Source of the DNA: an uncultured Lachnospiraceae bacterium
Lineage (GTDB): Bacteria > Bacillota > Clostridia > Lachnospirales > Lachnospiraceae
Length of the DNA: 64,000 nt
NCBI GenBank assembly: GCA_902779355.1
Contig: CACZBF010000008.1
Coordinates: 1-64,000, forward strand
Reading direction: 5' to 3'
A program made the position numbers and the translations under genes. Positions 16,963 to 25,230 of this stretch are shown one piece after another. Each line of letters begins with the position of its first letter. Within the stretch, counting starts at the first letter, position 1. Under the pieces are notes generated by a model, which was given only the letters and a program-made list of their open reading frames with translations, was not told the origin of the DNA and searched no databases.

Positions 16963-17211
16963 TCAGCCCTCTTCGGAAGCGTCTACCAGATACGGCTTGA
17001 TCGCTTCCATGACGGATTCTTCGTCCGTCTCGGAATGGATGTTCAGGTCGATCGGCTTGCTGAGATCCAGAGAGAAGATGCCCATGATGGATTTTGCATC
17101 GATGACATATCTGCCGGATACCAGATCAAAGTCAAAATCAAAGGTGCTGATCGCGTTGACGAACTTCTTCACCTTATCGATCGAGTTTAAGGAAATCTGA
17201 ACTGTCTTCAT
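16963..17211 (-). CDS. HPr-like protein lacking the phospho-accepting histidine
   Basis: 82 residues, the size of an HPr phosphocarrier. The second half matches HPr closely: VSGRYVIDAKSIMGIFSLDL, where Ser41 corresponds to the regulatory Ser46 of Firmicutes HPr. The first half does not contain the active-site His15 (canonical GIHARPA); here the stretch is NSIDKVKKFV. It therefore cannot pass phosphate from Enzyme I to sugar permeases in the usual way, but might still be a serine-phosphorylated regulator or simply use the fold. No other PTS gene is near. It is divergent from mtaB with 38 bp between them; its ribosome binding site is AGGAGGTT. Confidence 0.82.
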   Translation of the reverse strand: MKTVQISLNSIDKVKKFVNAISTFDFDFDLVSGRYVIDAKSIMGIFSLDLSKPIDLNIHSETDEESVMEAIKPYLVDASEEG

Positions 17212-17249
17212 ATTAGAAAAAACCTCCTGAAATTGGTGTTACTGAAACT

Positions 17250-18506
17250 ATGCCCATCGTACATAAAAACAACGGAAAAGTCAAATTAGAAAAATGCAAC
17301 GGGGAAAAGACCGCGGCGCTCCACAACCTCGGGTGCAAAGTGAACGCCTATGAAACGGAGGCTTTGCGGGAGCTCTTGATCGCAGACGGCTACCGGATCG
17401 TGCCGTTTACGGAAGAGGCGGATGTCTATATCGTCAATACCTGCACGGTCACAAACATCGCAGACAAAAAATCCAGACAGATGCTGCGGCGGGCGAGGAA
17501 GCTGAACCCGGATGCGCAGATCGTCGCGGTGGGGTGCTATGTTGACACGGCGAAGAGCGATCTCGTCGAAAGTGGGATCTGCGACATCACGATCGGAAAT
17601 GAAGACAAAAATAAATTGATCGGGCTTTTGCACCGGCCGGCGATGCATACGAGGGCGTTCCTCAAAGTCCAGGACGGGTGCGAAATGTACTGCGCGTACT
17701 GCCTGATCCCGTATGCGAGGGGGAAGTGCAAAAGCCGCGAGAGGGAAGAGATTTTAGCAGAGATCACGGAGCTGGCAAAAAACGGCTTTCAGGAATTTGT
17801 ACTGACCGGGATCCATCTCAGCTCTTACGGGAAAGATACGGGGGATACGCTGCTGTCTCTGATTGAAGCGGTGGATCAAATCCCGGGCGTGCAGCGGATC
17901 CGTCTCGGGTCGCTCGAACCGCGCATCATTACGGAAGCGTTTTGCCGCGGGCTTGCTGCACTCAAGCACTTCTGCCCGCATTTTCATCTTTCGCTCCAGA
18001 GCGGGTGCGAGGCGACATTAAAGCGGATGAACCGCCACTATACGCCGGAAGAATATAAGCAGTGCTGTGATCTCTTGCGTTCGACTTTTACGCACCCGGC
18101 GCTGACGACAGATGTGATCGTCGGATTTCCCGGCGAGACGGAGGAAGAGTTTGGCGAGACCGTTTCTTTTTTGCGGGAGCTTTCGCTCTATGAGATTCAT
18201 GTCTTTCCGTACAGCAAGCGGAGCGGGACGCGAGCGGCGAAGATGCCGGATCAGGTGACAGAAGAGGTCAAGAAGGCGCGGAGCACAGTGCTGCTGGAGT
18301 TGACGGCAGCGCAGGCCAAGGATTTTCGCACGTATTATGAGGGAAAAGAAGAAGAGATTTTGCTGGAGGAATGCGAAATACACGACGGTGTGCAGTATTT
18401 CACCGGCTATACGAAGGAATATGTGAAACTCGCGGTGGATGCGGAGGGGAGAGAAGCGAACACCTTTGTGCGCGGGATCGTGGGCAAGGAGCTGGTATTG
18501 TTGTAA
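17250..18506 (+). CDS. mtaB: tRNA t6A37 methylthiotransferase MtaB
   Basis: 418 residues. MtaB converts t6A37 to ms2t6A37 in tRNAs reading ANN codons. Domains: N-terminal UPF0004 domain with HNLGCKVNAYETEAL and VNTCTVTNIADKKSRQ (three cluster-binding cysteines); radical SAM core with C144-x3-C148-x2-C151 (DGCEMYCAYCLIPYARG); GIHLSSYG, SLEPRII, LQSGCEATLKRMNR and VGFPGETEEEF; C-terminal TRAM domain. GIHLSSYG-type sequence separates MtaB from MiaB and RimO. The start is unsure: the ATG at 17250 has no good ribosome binding site, yet no better in-frame start lies before the conserved HNLGCKVN. Confidence 0.93.
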   Translation: MPIVHKNNGKVKLEKCNGEKTAALHNLGCKVNAYETEALRELLIADGYRIVPFTEEADVYIVNTCTVTNIADKKSRQMLRRARKLNPDAQIVAVGCYVDTAKSDLVESGICDITIGNEDKNKLIGLLHRPAMHTRAFLKVQDGCEMYCAYCLIPYARGKCKSREREEILAEITELAKNGFQEFVLTGIHLSSYGKDTGDTLLSLIEAVDQIPGVQRIRLGSLEPRIITEAFCRGLAALKHFCPHFHLSLQSGCEATLKRMNRHYTPEEYKQCCDLLRSTFTHPALTTDVIVGFPGETEEEFGETVSFLRELSLYEIHVFPYSKRSGTRAAKMPDQVTEEVKKARSTVLLELTAAQAKDFRTYYEGKEEEILLEECEIHDGVQYFTGYTKEYVKLAVDAEGREANTFVRGIVGKELVLL

Positions 18507-18554
18507 AGGTTTTAGAAAGGACTTTACACAGAGAGACTGATGGAGGTATAGGCT

Positions 18555-20642
18555 ATGCAATTGATTGACACATTTCCCACAAATAAGATCGGAGATCTGG
18601 AATACCGGATCGGACGGGTGTTCCCGTTCGGCGCAACGGTGATGGAACAGGGAGTCAACTTCAGCATTTTTTCCAAGGAGGCGAAAAGCTGTACGCTGGT
18701 GCTGTTCCACCACGGCTGCAAGGAGCCGTTCATTGAGATTCCGTTCCCGGAGGAGTTCCGGATCGGCGATGTCTATACGATGATGGTGTTCGGGATCAAC
18801 GTCGAGACCACGGAATACGGGTATCGCTTTGACGGGGAGTTCAACCCGCAGGCGGGGCTGCGCTATGACAAGAGCAAGATCCTGCTGGATCCTTATGCAA
18901 AGTCGATCTCCGGGCGTTCTGTCTGGGGAAGGGAATTTGATCCCGAAGATCCGTTCCCGCAGCGCGGGCAGTTCATCCGTGAGGACTATGACTGGGAAGG
19001 GGATAAGCCGCTCGAGTATCCGCTCAGCGATCTGGTCATCTACGAACTCCATGTGCGCTCGTTTACGAAGCACGAGACGAGTGCTGTGAAATACAAGGGG
19101 ACGTTCGCGGGACTTGCGGAAAAGATCCCGTATCTCAAGGAACTCGGCGTGAACTGTGTAGAGCTGATGCCGATCTTTGCGTTTGACGAGTTTGAGAATG
19201 CGAGAGAGGTGAACGGGCAGAAGCTGTACCATTATTGGGGGTATTCCACGGTCGGCTTTTTCGCGCCGAAGGCCGGGTATGCAGCGTCCGCACCGTTTGG
19301 GATGGAGACGGAGGAACTGAAGAATACGATCCGACTCCTCCATAAGAACGGGATCGAAGTGATCTTAGACGTCGTGTTCAACCACACGGCGGAGGGGAAT
19401 GAAAACGGTCCGTACATTTCGTTCCGCGGGATCGACAACCGCACCTATTATTTGCTGACACCGGACGGGTGGTACTACAATTTCAGCGGCTGCGGCAATA
19501 CAATGAACTGCAACAATCCGGTCGTGCGTTTCTTTATCCTGGATTGCCTGCGGTATTGGGTTTCGGCTTACCATGTGGACGGATTCCGGTTCGACCTTGC
19601 GTCCATCTTATCCCGTGATGAGGACGGCGCGCCGATGATGGAGCCGCCGCTGCTCGACCTCCTGGCTCACGACGCCGTGCTCGGCAGGAGCATTTTGATC
19701 GCGGAGGCGTGGGATGCCGGCGGGATGTATCAGGTCGGGTGCTTCCCTTCCTGGAATCGGTGGTCGGAGTGGAACGGGAAATACCGCGACTGCGTCCGGA
19801 AGTTTATCAAAGGCGCCGGAGAATGTGCGCCGGAGCTCTACTGGCGGATCCGCGGGTCCTCCGATATGTATCGCGGGCGGAGTGCGGCAGCTTCCATCAA
19901 TTTCATCACCTGCCACGACGGCTTTTCGATGTATGATCTGGTGAGTTACAACGAAAAACACAATGAGGCGAACGGGGAAGACAATCGCGACGGCAGCAAT
20001 GACAACGCCAGCTGGAACTGCGGCACGGAAGGAGATACGGAAGATCCCGGGATCAACGCACTGCGGCGGCGTCAGATGAAAAATTTATTCACGATTTTAT
20101 TAATGAGCAGAGGCGTTCCGATGCTGCTATCCGGCGATGAATTTTGCAATACCCAGTTCGGAAACAACAATGCCTATTGCCAGGATAATGAGATTTCTTA
20201 TCTGAACTGGGAGGGGCTTGAGAAAGAGCAGGATCTGTTTTCCTATGTACAGCATCTCATCGCATTGCGAAAAGCGCATCCGGTGCTGCGGGATCCGCGT
20301 TTTGACCAGGGGCAGAACGGCACGGGCTATCCGGAACTGTCGTTCCACGGGACGACGCCCTGGCAGCACGACGAATGCGCGTCGACGCTGACGTTTGCGT
20401 ACCTGTTTGCGGAAGATCATGAGAAGTATGGATTGAAGAAGGACTGTTTCCTTTATGTCGCGGTCAATGCGTATTGGGAAGAGCAGACCTTTTCGCTGCC
20501 GCAGCTTCCGGAGGGAATGAAATGGACATTGAGCTGCGAAGCTTATGGGGCTTCCTATGCGCCGGGGAAAGAAAAAGCGCTTCCCGATCAGGGGAGGCTC
20601 ACGCTTGGCGGGCGGTCCACCGCGGTGCTGGTCGGGAAATAG
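18555..20642 (+). CDS. glgX: Glycogen debranching enzyme / isoamylase-type alpha-1,6-glucosidase
   Basis: 695 residues. Hydrolyses alpha-1,6 branches of glycogen. An N-terminal CBM48-like domain (FGATVMEQGVNFSIFSKEA) precedes a GH13 barrel. Catalytic residues: nucleophile Asp347 in GFRFDLASIL, acid Glu384 in LIAEAWDAGG, and Asp455 in TCHDGFSMYDL. The DGFSMYDLVSYNEKHNEANGE stretch is typical of GlgX/TreX. It ends in a small all-beta domain. No other glycogen gene is nearby. The gene stands 48 bp after mtaB and ends convergent to a methyltransferase gene. The symbol is by family resemblance; a secreted pullulanase is excluded by the lack of a signal peptide. Confidence 0.88.
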   Translation: MQLIDTFPTNKIGDLEYRIGRVFPFGATVMEQGVNFSIFSKEAKSCTLVLFHHGCKEPFIEIPFPEEFRIGDVYTMMVFGINVETTEYGYRFDGEFNPQAGLRYDKSKILLDPYAKSISGRSVWGREFDPEDPFPQRGQFIREDYDWEGDKPLEYPLSDLVIYELHVRSFTKHETSAVKYKGTFAGLAEKIPYLKELGVNCVELMPIFAFDEFENAREVNGQKLYHYWGYSTVGFFAPKAGYAASAPFGMETEELKNTIRLLHKNGIEVILDVVFNHTAEGNENGPYISFRGIDNRTYYLLTPDGWYYNFSGCGNTMNCNNPVVRFFILDCLRYWVSAYHVDGFRFDLASILSRDEDGAPMMEPPLLDLLAHDAVLGRSILIAEAWDAGGMYQVGCFPSWNRWSEWNGKYRDCVRKFIKGAGECAPELYWRIRGSSDMYRGRSAAASINFITCHDGFSMYDLVSYNEKHNEANGEDNRDGSNDNASWNCGTEGDTEDPGINALRRRQMKNLFTILLMSRGVPMLLSGDEFCNTQFGNNNAYCQDNEISYLNWEGLEKEQDLFSYVQHLIALRKAHPVLRDPRFDQGQNGTGYPELSFHGTTPWQHDECASTLTFAYLFAEDHEKYGLKKDCFLYVAVNAYWEEQTFSLPQLPEGMKWTLSCEAYGASYAPGKEKALPDQGRLTLGGRSTAVLVGK

Positions 20643-20695
20643 AGGGATCCGTTGCGGTGCCGGCTGGGGCGTGCCTTTTGCCGCGCTGCGCGGGC

Positions 20696-21340
20696 TCAGC
20701 TTTTGCGCCCCTCCACCGCGATCCAGAATTCGCCGTCCTTCGTGTGCAGGATCGTCTCGGAAAAGCCGGCAGCGCGGAATAATTCCAGAAATTCCTCTTT
20801 GCCGGGCACGTTCATATCGTACTTTCGGATGTTGTCCCGGATATGCGCTGTCAGGTCATCGCGTTCATAGATCTCCGAGATCAGCAAGAAGACCCCGCCA
20901 TCTTTCAGGACGCGGCGCACTTCAGAGAGCGATCCCACCGGATCCTCCCAGAAATAAAAGCTCTCGACGGTCACAGCTTTTGTAAAAGTGGCATCGGAAA
21001 AGGGCAGTGCCTGTACGGCACCGGAGACGATCTCCATCTTTCCGGCCGCGACTGCATCAGCATTCGTTTCCTTGGAAAGCGCCACGGACGCTTCGGCATA
21101 ATCCACGCCGACAAAGGAGCCGCCCGGCGCAAGATTGGTCAGGCGCTTTAACGTTGCGCCTCCGCCGCAGCCGATGTCTAAGATCCTGTCATGTTCCTCG
21201 TAGCTGAGGAGCTGCAAGCCCCATTCCGTCAGATCGGCGTGTTCCTCATTCATATAATGCAGCATTTCTGTTCCGGCTGCTCCTTCCGGCTTCGCCGGAT
21301 TCCCGGCATCCGTCAGTTCCGGTCTCGGTTCATAGCTCAT
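20696..21340 (-). CDS. Class I SAM-dependent methyltransferase
   Basis: 214 residues. Rossmann-fold methyltransferase with motif I in ILDIGCGGGATLKRL, the acidic end of strand 2 in FVGVDYAEASV, motif post-II LPFSDATFTKAVTVESFYFW, and VLKDGGVFLLISEI. This resembles UbiE/Methyltransf_11 enzymes; the substrate cannot be told. The N-terminus (MSYEPRPELTDAGNPA) is unusually polar. Its start lies 100 bp from the promoter of rpsU on the other strand and its ribosome binding site (GGAGGAACACCC) is strong. Confidence 0.85.
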   Translation of the reverse strand: MSYEPRPELTDAGNPAKPEGAAGTEMLHYMNEEHADLTEWGLQLLSYEEHDRILDIGCGGGATLKRLTNLAPGGSFVGVDYAEASVALSKETNADAVAAGKMEIVSGAVQALPFSDATFTKAVTVESFYFWEDPVGSLSEVRRVLKDGGVFLLISEIYERDDLTAHIRDNIRKYDMNVPGKEEFLELFRAAGFSETILHTKDGEFWIAVEGRKS

Positions 21341-21440
21341 GGGTGTTCCTCCGTTTCAGAAGTAAGGATTCTATGTTTCCTTGTTGTTATAAATGATAGG
21401 AGCGGTTTGGTCAAGGCATAGGAGAAGGGCGAAAAAATGC

Positions 21441-21469
21441 TTGACACATCAGAGGCCAGCGATTAAAAT
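21441..21469 (+). promoter_or_regulatory. Promoter of rpsU
   Basis: A consensus -35 TTGACA (21441-21446), 17-bp spacer and TAAAAT (21464-21469). The expected transcript start is near 21476, leaving a ~58-base leader with GGAGGGAGG before rpsU. Confidence 0.75.
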
Positions 21470-21533
21470 AGGCATAGTGTCGGCGGGAAAACCGCACGAA
21501 GACGGCAACCGGAGGGAGGTTAGGTTTTCGCTT

Positions 21534-21710
21534 ATGTCGAGTGTAATTGTCAAAGAGAACGAGACGTTAGACAGCGCGCTTCGCAGATTCAAGAGAAATT
21601 GCGCAAAGGCCGGCATCCAGCAGGAGATTCGTAAGCGTGAGCATTACGAGAAGCCGAGCGTAAGACGCAAGAAAAAGTCCGAAGCGGCGAGAAAAAGAAA
21701 GTACAACTAA
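21534..21710 (+). CDS. rpsU: 30S ribosomal protein S21
   Basis: 58 residues, normal length. S21 is a small basic protein of the 30S platform near the 3' end of 16S rRNA, needed for initiation. The sequence starts [18 protein letters not shown] and ends in the usual Lys/Arg-rich tail ([15 protein letters not shown]). The ATG at 21534 is set by family alignment; the strong GGAGGGAGG sits 13 bases upstream, a longer spacing than usual. It is followed at once by an intrinsic terminator, so it is likely monocistronic. Confidence 0.97.
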   Translation: MSSVIVKENETLDSALRRFKRNCAKAGIQQEIRKREHYEKPSVRRKKKSEAARKRKYN

Positions 21711-21716
21711 AAGCGG

Positions 21717-21747
21717 AGCCATCCGATGCGATCGGGTGGCTTTCTTT
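21717..21747 (+). terminator. Intrinsic terminator after rpsU
   Basis: AGCCATCCGAT (21717-21727) pairs with ATCGGGTGGCT (21731-21741) around a 3-base loop, followed by TTCTTT. It lies directly before the prfC ribosome binding site, so prfC needs read-through or a promoter hidden in this short gap. Confidence 0.8.
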
Positions 21748-21764
21748 ATGAAGGTTATCAAGAT

Positions 21765-23360
21765 ATGGAAGATCTGAGAAAAGAAATTGAAAAACGACGC
21801 ACCTTTGCGATCATTTCACACCCGGATGCCGGAAAGACGACGCTGACCGAGAAATTCCTTCTGTACGGCGGCGCGATCAACCTGGCGGGATCCGTGAAGG
21901 GAAAAGCGACGGCAAGGCATGCGGTGTCGGACTGGATGGAGATTGAGAAACAGCGTGGTATCTCCGTCACAAGTTCCGTGCTGCAGTTTAATTATGACGA
22001 CTATTGCATCAACATCCTCGATACGCCGGGACATCAGGACTTCTCGGAGGACACCTACCGGACGCTGATGGCGGCTGACTCCGCGGTCATGGTGATCGAT
22101 GCCTCAAAGGGCGTGGAGGCACAGACAAGAAAGCTGTTCAAGGTCTGTGCAATGCGGCATATCCCGATCTTTACGTTCATCAATAAGATGGACCGGGATG
22201 CGATGGACACCTTTGAATTGTTGGACAACGTGGAAAAGGAACTCGGGATCGAGACAACCCCGATCAACTGGCCGATCGGCTCGGGCAAGAATTTCAAGGG
22301 CGTCTACGATGTGGAAAAGAAGACCGTGCTGACCTTTTCGGATACGGAGAAGGGCACGAAAGAAGGCACGAGCGAGGCGCTAAAAGACGAGAAGGAGATT
22401 GAAGCGTACATCGGGCAGGACGCCTGGGGGACGCTCTGTGACGAGCTGGAACTGCTTTCCGGCGCGGGCGCGGAGTTTGATCTTGAGAAAGTGCGCGCGG
22501 GAAATCTGACCCCCGTTTTTTTCGGATCGGCGCTGACGAACTTCGGCGTGGAGTTTTTCTTAAAACATTATCTGACGATGGCGATGCCACCGACGCCGCG
22601 GACTTCCGCAGGAGAGCCTGTGGACCCGGTGACGCACGGCTTTAGTGCATTTGTATTTAAGATCCAGGCGAATATGAACAAGGCGCACCGCGACCGGATC
22701 GCCTTTATGCGGATTTGCTCCGGCAAGTACGAGGCGGATAAAAACGTGAAGCACGTCCAGAGCGGGAGAGAGATGCGTCTTTCCCAGCCGCAGCAGCTGA
22801 TGGCGGACGAGCGCAAGGTCATCGAGGAGGCGTATGCCGGCGATATCATCGGCGTGTTCGATCCGGGACTTTTCTCCATCGGCGATACGATCGAGGCACC
22901 GGATGAAAATGTCCGGTATGAGGGCATCCCGACATTTGCGCCGGAGCATTTTGCAAGAGTGCGGCAGCTCGATACGATGAAGCGCAAGCAGTTTGTCAAA
23001 GGCGTGACGCAGATCGCACAGGAAGGCGCGATCCAGATCTTCCAGGAATACAACTCCGGCATGGAAGAGATCATCGTCGGCGTGGTCGGCGTGCTGCAGT
23101 TTGACGTGTTGAAGTTCCGGCTCGAGAACGAGTACAACGTGGAGATCCGCCTGGAGAACCTTCCTTATGAGCACATCCGTTGGATCGAGAACTGGCGGGA
23201 GATCGACGTGGAGAAGCTGTCCGGTACCTCCGACATGAAAAAGGTTGTGGACATGAAAGGGAATCCGCTGCTGCTCTTTGTGAACGCGTGGAGCGTGGGG
23301 ATGACGCTGGACCGGAATGAAGGCCTGGTGCTCTCTGAGTTTTCCAGGAATGAGATCTAG
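21765..23360 (+). CDS. prfC: Peptide chain release factor 3 (GTPase)
   Basis: 531 residues from the ATG at 21765 (MEDLRKEIEKRRTFAIISHP), chosen over upstream starts because this is the family's typical N-terminus; GAAGG lies 10 bases before. RF3 recycles RF1/RF2 from the ribosome using GTP. G motifs: SHPDAGKTTLTEK (P-loop), DTPGHQDF, NKMDRD. The GSVKGKATARHAVSDWMEIEKQRGISVTSSV stretch separates RF3 from EF-G. Note a short insertion-like Lys/Glu-rich segment (KGTKEGTSEALKDEKE) in domain II. It sits between rpsU and recA as a single gene. Confidence 0.96.
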   Translation: MEDLRKEIEKRRTFAIISHPDAGKTTLTEKFLLYGGAINLAGSVKGKATARHAVSDWMEIEKQRGISVTSSVLQFNYDDYCINILDTPGHQDFSEDTYRTLMAADSAVMVIDASKGVEAQTRKLFKVCAMRHIPIFTFINKMDRDAMDTFELLDNVEKELGIETTPINWPIGSGKNFKGVYDVEKKTVLTFSDTEKGTKEGTSEALKDEKEIEAYIGQDAWGTLCDELELLSGAGAEFDLEKVRAGNLTPVFFGSALTNFGVEFFLKHYLTMAMPPTPRTSAGEPVDPVTHGFSAFVFKIQANMNKAHRDRIAFMRICSGKYEADKNVKHVQSGREMRLSQPQQLMADERKVIEEAYAGDIIGVFDPGLFSIGDTIEAPDENVRYEGIPTFAPEHFARVRQLDTMKRKQFVKGVTQIAQEGAIQIFQEYNSGMEEIIVGVVGVLQFDVLKFRLENEYNVEIRLENLPYEHIRWIENWREIDVEKLSGTSDMKKVVDMKGNPLLLFVNAWSVGMTLDRNEGLVLSEFSRNEI

Positions 23361-23410
23361 GAAAGATCCGGGCAGCGAAAAAGTTTATAAATTTTTTATT
23401 TGTTTTCATA

Positions 23411-23454
23411 AGACAGACATGATAAGATGAGTGCATCTTCATTCATGTCTGTTT
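23411..23454. terminator. Long hairpin between prfC and recA
   Basis: ACAGACATGA (23413-23422) pairs with TCATGTCTGT (23443-23452), and inside it AAGATG (23424-23429) with CATCTT (23434-23439). The T-run afterwards is weak (GTTTACTTAA), so it may be a poor terminator for prfC or another structured element. Confidence 0.5.
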
Positions 23455-23498
23455 ACTTAATATCACACAAACCCCTTGGATTTTTTTCATTTTTGTTG

Positions 23499-23527
23499 TT
23501 GACAAGAAAATGCAAGTATACTACTAT
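23499..23527 (+). promoter_or_regulatory. Promoter of recA
   Basis: TTGACA (23499-23504), 17-bp spacer, TACTAT (23522-23527). It lies just upstream of the LexA box and points at recA. Confidence 0.65.
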
Positions 23528-23541
23528 TGTTTTTAGAAAAA

Positions 23542-23555
23542 CGAACATACGTTCA
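23542..23555. promoter_or_regulatory. LexA (SOS) operator before recA
   Basis: CGAACATACGTTCA matches the Gram-positive LexA/DinR consensus CGAACRNRYGTTYC at all but the last base, with the perfect half-sites GAAC and GTTC four bases apart. It lies 15 bp after the -10 box and 19 bp before the recA start, where bound LexA would block transcription; DNA damage would lift it. Confidence 0.9.
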
Positions 23556-23573
23556 CTTTTGAAGGAGAAAACT

Positions 23574-24653
23574 ATGAGCAAAGACATTGCAAGAGAAGAG
23601 AAATTAAGAGCACTGGACGCAGCGATCTCGCAGATCGAGAAGCAGTACGGCAAGGGTTCCGTGATGCGCCTCGGTGATCCGGATATGAATATGAACATCG
23701 AGACCGTACCCACGGGTTCGATCAGCCTGGATCTCGCACTCGGCCTTGGCGGTTTTCCAAAGGGCAGGATCATCGAGATCTATGGACCGGAGTCAAGCGG
23801 CAAGACGACCGTGGCACTGCATGCGGTCGCAGAGGTGCAGAAGCGCGGCGGGATCGCAGGCTTCATCGATGCGGAGCACGCGTTGGATCCGGTGTACGCG
23901 CGGAATATCGGCGTGAATATCGACGACCTCTACATCTCCCAGCCGGACAGCGGCGAGCAGGCGCTCGAGATCTGTGAGACGATGGTGCGTTCGGGCGCTG
24001 TGGATATCGTGATCGTGGACTCTGTGGCGGCGCTGGTGCCGAAGGCAGAGATCGACGGCGACATGGGAGATTCGCATGTAGGCCTGCAGGCGCGTCTGAT
24101 GTCGCAGGCACTGCGCAAGCTTACTGCAGTCGTGAGCAAGACGGACTGTATCGTGATCTTTATCAACCAGCTGCGTGAGAAGATCGGCATCATGTTCGGC
24201 AATCCGGAGACGACGACCGGCGGACGCGCGCTGAAGTTCTATTCGTCCGTGCGCCTGGATGTACGCCGGATCGAGTCCTTGAAACAGGGCGGCGAAGTCA
24301 TCGGTAACCGTACCCGTGTGAAGATCGTGAAGAATAAGATCGCGCCGCCGTTTAAAGAGGCCGAGTTCGACATCATGTTCGGACAGGGGATCTCCAAAGA
24401 GGGAGACATCTTAGACCTTGCTTCCAATGTGGACATCATCCAGAAGTCCGGCGCATGGTTTGCTTACAACGGTGAGAAGATCGGGCAGGGTCGCGAGAAT
24501 GCGAAGCAGTACTTAAAGGACAACCCGCTGATCTGCGAAGAGATCGAAAAGAAGATCCGCACACATTTCTCCCCTGAGCCGGAAGCAGAGGCGGTGCCGG
24601 ATGAGAAGGCACAGGCAAAGAAGTCCAAGAAAGAAAATGACGGAGAAAAATAA
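23574..24653 (+). CDS. recA: Recombinase RecA
   Basis: 359 residues from ATG 23574, with GAAGGAG upstream. RecA forms filaments on single-stranded DNA, drives strand exchange and triggers LexA self-cleavage. Walker [10 protein letters not shown] at residues 71-79; [15 protein letters not shown] near the start; Walker [10 protein letters not shown]; loop L1/L2 region [26 protein letters not shown]-terminal Lys/Glu-rich tail, as is usual. The gene sits behind a LexA box and overlaps recX by 17 bp, so both should be SOS-induced together. Confidence 0.98.
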   Translation: MSKDIAREEKLRALDAAISQIEKQYGKGSVMRLGDPDMNMNIETVPTGSISLDLALGLGGFPKGRIIEIYGPESSGKTTVALHAVAEVQKRGGIAGFIDAEHALDPVYARNIGVNIDDLYISQPDSGEQALEICETMVRSGAVDIVIVDSVAALVPKAEIDGDMGDSHVGLQARLMSQALRKLTAVVSKTDCIVIFINQLREKIGIMFGNPETTTGGRALKFYSSVRLDVRRIESLKQGGEVIGNRTRVKIVKNKIAPPFKEAEFDIMFGQGISKEGDILDLASNVDIIQKSGAWFAYNGEKIGQGRENAKQYLKDNPLICEEIEKKIRTHFSPEPEAEAVPDEKAQAKKSKKENDGEK

Positions 24654-25098
24654 ACCGGAATACCCGGCGCGAAAAAAAGCGATGCAGCTTTTGGAACGGA
24701 TGGATCGGACCGAGCAAAACCTCCGCAAAAAGCTTGCCGAGAAAGAGTTTACAGCAGAGGAGATCGACGACGCAGTCGCCTATGTGAAGAGTTTTCACTA
24801 TCTGGACGATGTGCGCTACGCCGAGACTTACGTCCGGTTTCACAGTGCGTCCAAGAGCCGCACCAGACTTTTTCAGGATCTATTGCAAAAGGGTGTCGAC
24901 AAAGAGACTGCATCGGGAGTGATCGAGGAAGCCTACGAGGGCGATGAAGATGCGCAGATCAAGCGGCTCCTCGAAAAGAAGCATTACGATCCCGGGATGG
25001 AGCGGAAGGAGAAGCAGCGGATCTACGCATTTCTGATGCGCCGTGGTTTTCCGACTGCAAAGATTCTGCGCGCGTTGGATGAATGGGATTCGGACTGA
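24637..25098 (+). CDS. recX: RecA regulator RecX
   Basis: 153 residues from the ATG at 24637 ([20 protein letters not shown]), inside the last codons of recA. RecX binds RecA filaments and limits their growth. The protein is all helical with the three RecX repeats visible: [15 protein letters not shown], then [16 protein letters not shown]...[14 protein letters not shown], and [20 protein letters not shown]. An earlier in-frame start at 24601 would only add residues read from recA. An intrinsic terminator follows 12 bp after its stop, which closes the recA-recX operon. Confidence 0.9.
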   Translation: MTEKNKPEYPARKKAMQLLERMDRTEQNLRKKLAEKEFTAEEIDDAVAYVKSFHYLDDVRYAETYVRFHSASKSRTRLFQDLLQKGVDKETASGVIEEAYEGDEDAQIKRLLEKKHYDPGMERKEKQRIYAFLMRRGFPTAKILRALDEWDSD

Positions 25099-25110
25099 CG
25101 GGTAAAGATG

Positions 25111-25140
25111 AGCAGGGGAAAAGTTCCCCTGCTTATTTTT
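25111..25140 (+). terminator. Intrinsic terminator after recX
   Basis: AGCAGGGGAA (25111-25120) pairs perfectly with TTCCCCTGCT (25124-25133), 3-base loop, then TATTTTT. Confidence 0.92.
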
Positions 25141-25177
25141 ACGTAAAAATTTGCAGAAAAAATACGCGCAAACGCCC

Positions 25178-25206
25178 TTGTAGAACGGTTCACAGAGTAT
25201 TATAAT
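25178..25206 (+). promoter_or_regulatory. Promoter of the transporter-diguanylate cyclase gene
   Basis: TTGTAG (25178-25183), 17-bp spacer and a perfect TATAAT (25201-25206), 25 bp before the start codon at 25231. Confidence 0.65.
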
Positions 25207-25230
25207 GGGAAAAGCGGAGGCGAAAACGTT

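Noticed and set aside
18018..19343. A 441-residue minus-strand frame under mtaB and the debranching enzyme
   Set aside because: It crosses two real genes on the other strand and has no recognisable domain or start signal.
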